Source of the DNA: Acanthaster planci
Lineage: Eukaryota > Echinodermata > Asteroidea > Valvatida > Acanthasteridae
Assembly (NCBI RefSeq): GCF_001949145.1
Contig: NW_019091672.1
Location: forward strand, 1,588 to 65,587
Length of the DNA stretch: 64,000 nt
Direction of reading: 5' to 3'
Below the pieces are notes generated by a model. The model had not been told where the DNA came from. It made no database searches and saw nothing but the letters and a program-made list of their open reading frames with translations. Positions 62,501 to 64,000 of the stretch are shown in pieces (position 1 is the first letter of the stretch; the number at the start of each line of letters is the position of its first letter). The position numbers and the translations under genes were made by a program.

Positions 62501-63864
62501 CCGACACTTTTACCTCCATCATTTGCGTGTTGTTTTTTTTGGGGAGGGGGGCTGCAGCTGGGTGTGCTGAGCTCCTACCTGCGGCAAAGTAGCAGCTTTT
62601 TTCTTGAAAATCAGTCGACCCAAGGCAAGGTCAAAACCGATAAAGACACATCTGCAACGCTGGAAGTGGAATTGCTATCGAAAGCGGTGGTTGGATTTTC
62701 TGTTTCGTCCTCTGGTGCCATCATCGCACCGACGACATCATGTTTCATCATGTCGTTTCTTGCTCGAAGACATGACGAAAACATGTACACAACAGACAGT
62801 GCGGTTGAGAGTGAGCCGCTTCAGACCATTCCACATAAAACAATACACGCTTCAGTTTGGGGATTACCAGTATTTAATAGGTTGAGTATTGGGCATGTTT
62901 GCGTTTGTTTTTTTTTTAAATTTATTTCACTGAGGAACATTCCATTTATTCAGAGTGATTCAGGTCATATTACGTAGGGCAATAATACAGAGCAAATCTT
63001 GACAACTGTGTCGTATAAACAGGTCTGTTGGTTGCAATCCTGGTCCAGATGGACACAACTACTGTTCGCCCTCAGATCATATCACTACGAGCAGTCACGT
63101 AACTTCTTTAATTGCACAGTTCATGCGTTCTGGTTGACGATCGCAGCATTATAGATGTGCATACTCAGACATACGGGTCATTCAATCGGCGGCTGTAGTA
63201 ATACGGTAAAATTTATATTACAGATTATGCTGTCCGCCTGAAGGGCGGTGCCAGTTGGTATGAGGGGCGTGTGGAGGTGTACCACGAGGGCTCGGGCCAC
63301 AGTTACTGGGGGACCGTGTGCAACGATTTCTGGGGGACAAAGGATGCCAAAGTAAGAGATGGATTCGTAGGCTTTCAAGACACATATAAATAGCCACCCA
63401 GTCATTGGAGTTTTACCCTATAATTACCCCTTTTGCCAAATTAGTAGCAGTTGTTCTAGAATCCATAGTTCGGAAAAAAAAACATGGCAGTGTTGTTCAC
63501 AAGCCTGAAGTAACCTTGGACAAAAATAAAGTACATCGTCACAAAGAAATGCTCAGAGTTTCAGGAAGGGAGGAAAAGGCAGTTTGGAGTCCTCTTATAA
63601 GTCAATTTAACACATGTATCATCTAATCTGTATCTTTTTCTCACAAGGTCATTTGTCGACAGTTGAAGTATGGAGATCCTGATAAGGCCCGGGTGGAAGA
63701 CGGTGACAACTATAAGTCTGGGTCAGCCGGTATGCCGGTTCTCTTGGATAACGTGCACTGTGATGGAACGGAGTCCGACCTTTCCAAATGTAGAGCTAAC
63801 GATTGGCACGACGAAAACTGCTTCTTTAACACTGAGCTTGCGGCTGTTTTTTGTGAACCTGCAG
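56499..63864 (+). CDS. Secreted or cell-surface SRCR-domain protein, 3' end outside the window
   Basis: The exons are 56499-56577 (signal peptide), 56955-57305 (SRCR domain 1), 63224-63351 and 63648-63864 (SRCR domain 2). The reading phase is kept at each junction (1, 1, 0) and the last exon ends in phase 1 at GTACGC, so the gene continues to the right. The N-terminus [20 protein letters not shown] has a hydrophobic core followed by VYAG, a plausible signal cleavage region. Each domain has six Cys in the class A order. Domain 1 contains [22 protein letters not shown] and GHC; domain 2 contains [26 protein letters not shown] and SKC. Such proteins often act as scavenger or pattern-recognition receptors and are expanded in sea urchins and amphioxus. 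The ligand and the total number of domains are unknown. An in-frame ATG at 56484 would add five residues. Confidence 0.88.
56955..57305 (+). CDS. SRCR gene exon 2 (complete SRCR domain 1)
   Basis: A single 351-base exon with phase 1 at both ends encodes a whole SRCR domain. Six Cys are visible, in GGIC, VIC, VSC, GHC, ASC and VAC. The usual WGTVCDD motif is changed to WGGICSN. The final ITG codon is split at donor GTAGGA. Confidence 0.92.
58480..59091 (-). pseudogene. DIRS-like tyrosine recombinase remnant
   Basis: The - strand homology runs from [20 protein letters not shown] (59091 frame) through [17 protein letters not shown] and VLKEVGLDT (58961 frame) to IMKTAD near 58515. These match the arm-binding, middle and C-terminal parts of DIRS recombinases. 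The HxxR box region is not recognisable, and there are stops and frame changes. Confidence 0.6.
59522..59713 (-). pseudogene. DIRS-like linker after RNase H
   Basis: The - strand frame contains [20 protein letters not shown] and then [15 protein letters not shown]. This is the FPPFSLI...VAPxWPxQxWxP block commonly found between RNase H and the recombinase in DIRS-type elements. Confidence 0.7.
60362..60672 (-). pseudogene. DIRS-like RNase H remnant
   Basis: Frames at 60672-60457 and 60571-60362 overlap and share the homology. The segment with [20 protein letters not shown] matches the GxWS.EE..HIN.LEL block of retroelement RNase H domains. A frame change and stops make it non-functional. Confidence 0.65.
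60914..61490 (-). pseudogene. DIRS-like reverse transcriptase remnant
   Basis: The - strand frame contains [20 protein letters not shown] and then [14 protein letters not shown], the conserved finger and first catalytic-Asp region of DIRS reverse transcriptases. After this a frameshift moves the homology (RKYLRF..., TFMKVLKPP) to another frame. I do not find the catalytic YxDD box intact. Confidence 0.75.
61660..62160 (-). pseudogene. DIRS-like Gag remnant
   Basis: Two adjoining frames on the - strand (62134-61949 and 61944-61660) together resemble the C-terminal half of DIRS Gag proteins. One carries [20 protein letters not shown] followed by a Gly/Arg/Tyr-rich tail with [10 protein letters not shown] short start-like [11 protein letters not shown] peptide lies upstream at about 62765-62733 on the same strand. 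Stops separate the parts. Confidence 0.6.
63224..63351 (+). CDS. SRCR gene exon 3 (first half of SRCR domain 2)
   Basis: 128 bases, entering in phase 1 and leaving in phase 0 at GTAAGA. It encodes [20 protein letters not shown] and [16 protein letters not shown], the typical N-terminal half of an SRCR domain. Confidence 0.92.
63648..63864 (+). CDS. SRCR gene exon 4 (second half of SRCR domain 2)
   Basis: 217 bases from phase 0 to phase 1. It encodes [26 protein letters not shown], then ENC and the closing AAVFCEPAG. The donor GTACGC follows and the next exon is beyond the window. Confidence 0.92.
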
Positions 63865-64000
63865 GTACGCTCAGGTTTCCATGCATAATCTGTTCGTTTT
63901 GCAAACGATGGGTTGGACTGGTCGCAAGCGACTGCTTTGTCAAATATGTCTGACTGCTCTATTTCATACGCAGACAGGTTTGCTGTCAGACCAATGCACG

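Larger units (their letters stand above)
58450..62780 (-). mobile_element. DIRS-like tyrosine-recombinase retrotransposon, decayed
   Basis: Reading the - strand from high to low coordinates, the remnants come in the order Gag-like, reverse transcriptase, RNase H, a conserved linker and tyrosine recombinase, which is the DIRS order. All parts are broken by stops and frame changes. Presence of a recombinase instead of a DDE integrase, and the APVW-type motif after RNase H, point to DIRS rather than Gypsy. Terminal and split repeats were not found, so the borders are approximate. It lies antisense in the SRCR intron. Confidence 0.8.
57306..63223 (+). other. 5.9 kb intron between SRCR domains
   Basis: The part from about 58.45 to 62.78 kb is an antisense DIRS-like retroelement remnant. 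The flanks (57306-58450 and 62780-63223) are ordinary AT-rich intron in which I see no coding segment. Confidence 0.75.

Noticed and set aside
62307-62977. + strand frames of 87 and 164 codons near the right end of the DIRS-like element
   Set aside because: They lie opposite the 5' part of the element, have no recognisable domain, and are explained by the GC-rich antisense Gag region.
1-64000. tRNA genes, CRISPR arrays, bacterial operons
   Set aside because: No cloverleaf with a credible T-arm GTTCRANYC box was seen by eye, there are no regularly spaced direct repeats with unique spacers, and the gene structure is eukaryotic.

Overview
The window looks like genomic DNA of an invertebrate deuterostome, most likely an echinoderm. 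The reasons are intron-rich genes with GT-AG splicing, a mastermind-type Notch co-activator, a secreted SRCR-domain gene, a decayed DIRS-type retroelement, and very many TACATG palindromic microsatellites. The organism is my inference; nothing in the sequence names it. There is one 221-base assembly gap (42514-42734).

Three protein-coding genes can be supported. (1) ACSF2, a mitochondrial acyl-CoA synthetase, lies on the + strand at 3991-13542. It resolves into 13 exons that join in phase to a 617-residue protein, close to the human length of 615, with a probable poly(A) signal at 14582. (2) A mastermind (MAML) gene lies on the - strand at 52487-21525. The N-terminal Notch/CSL-binding helix is encoded by a short first exon at 52487-52191. 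A single 2.67 kb Gln-rich exon (24194-21525) supplies the rest, after a 28 kb intron. The two join in phase 0 to 988 residues. ACSF2 and mastermind are convergent, with about 7 kb of AT-rich non-coding sequence between them that probably includes both 3' UTRs. (3) An SRCR-domain gene on the + strand starts at 56499 with a signal peptide. It has two complete SRCR domains in the window and continues past the right edge.

The rest is repeats and non-coding sequence. The mastermind intron is crowded with TACATG/CATGTA tracts and carries two clear inverted-repeat elements (46870-47810 and 51011-51354), a degenerate repeat cluster (44.2-45.0 kb), a diverged 210 bp duplication (about 29.0-29.3 kb) and one exon-like GC-rich island (26512-26627). 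A dense TACATG array sits about 0.4-0.6 kb upstream of the mastermind start codon. The 5.9 kb first inter-domain intron of the SRCR gene contains an antisense, frameshifted DIRS-like element (about 58.45-62.78 kb) with Gag, reverse transcriptase, RNase H and tyrosine recombinase remnants. The first 4 kb holds no gene I can support, but it does contain a GC-rich 36-base inverted repeat pair.

The genes do not form a pathway. Mastermind acts in nuclear Notch transcription complexes, ACSF2 in mitochondrial fatty-acid activation, and the SRCR protein is predicted to be secreted or at the cell surface.
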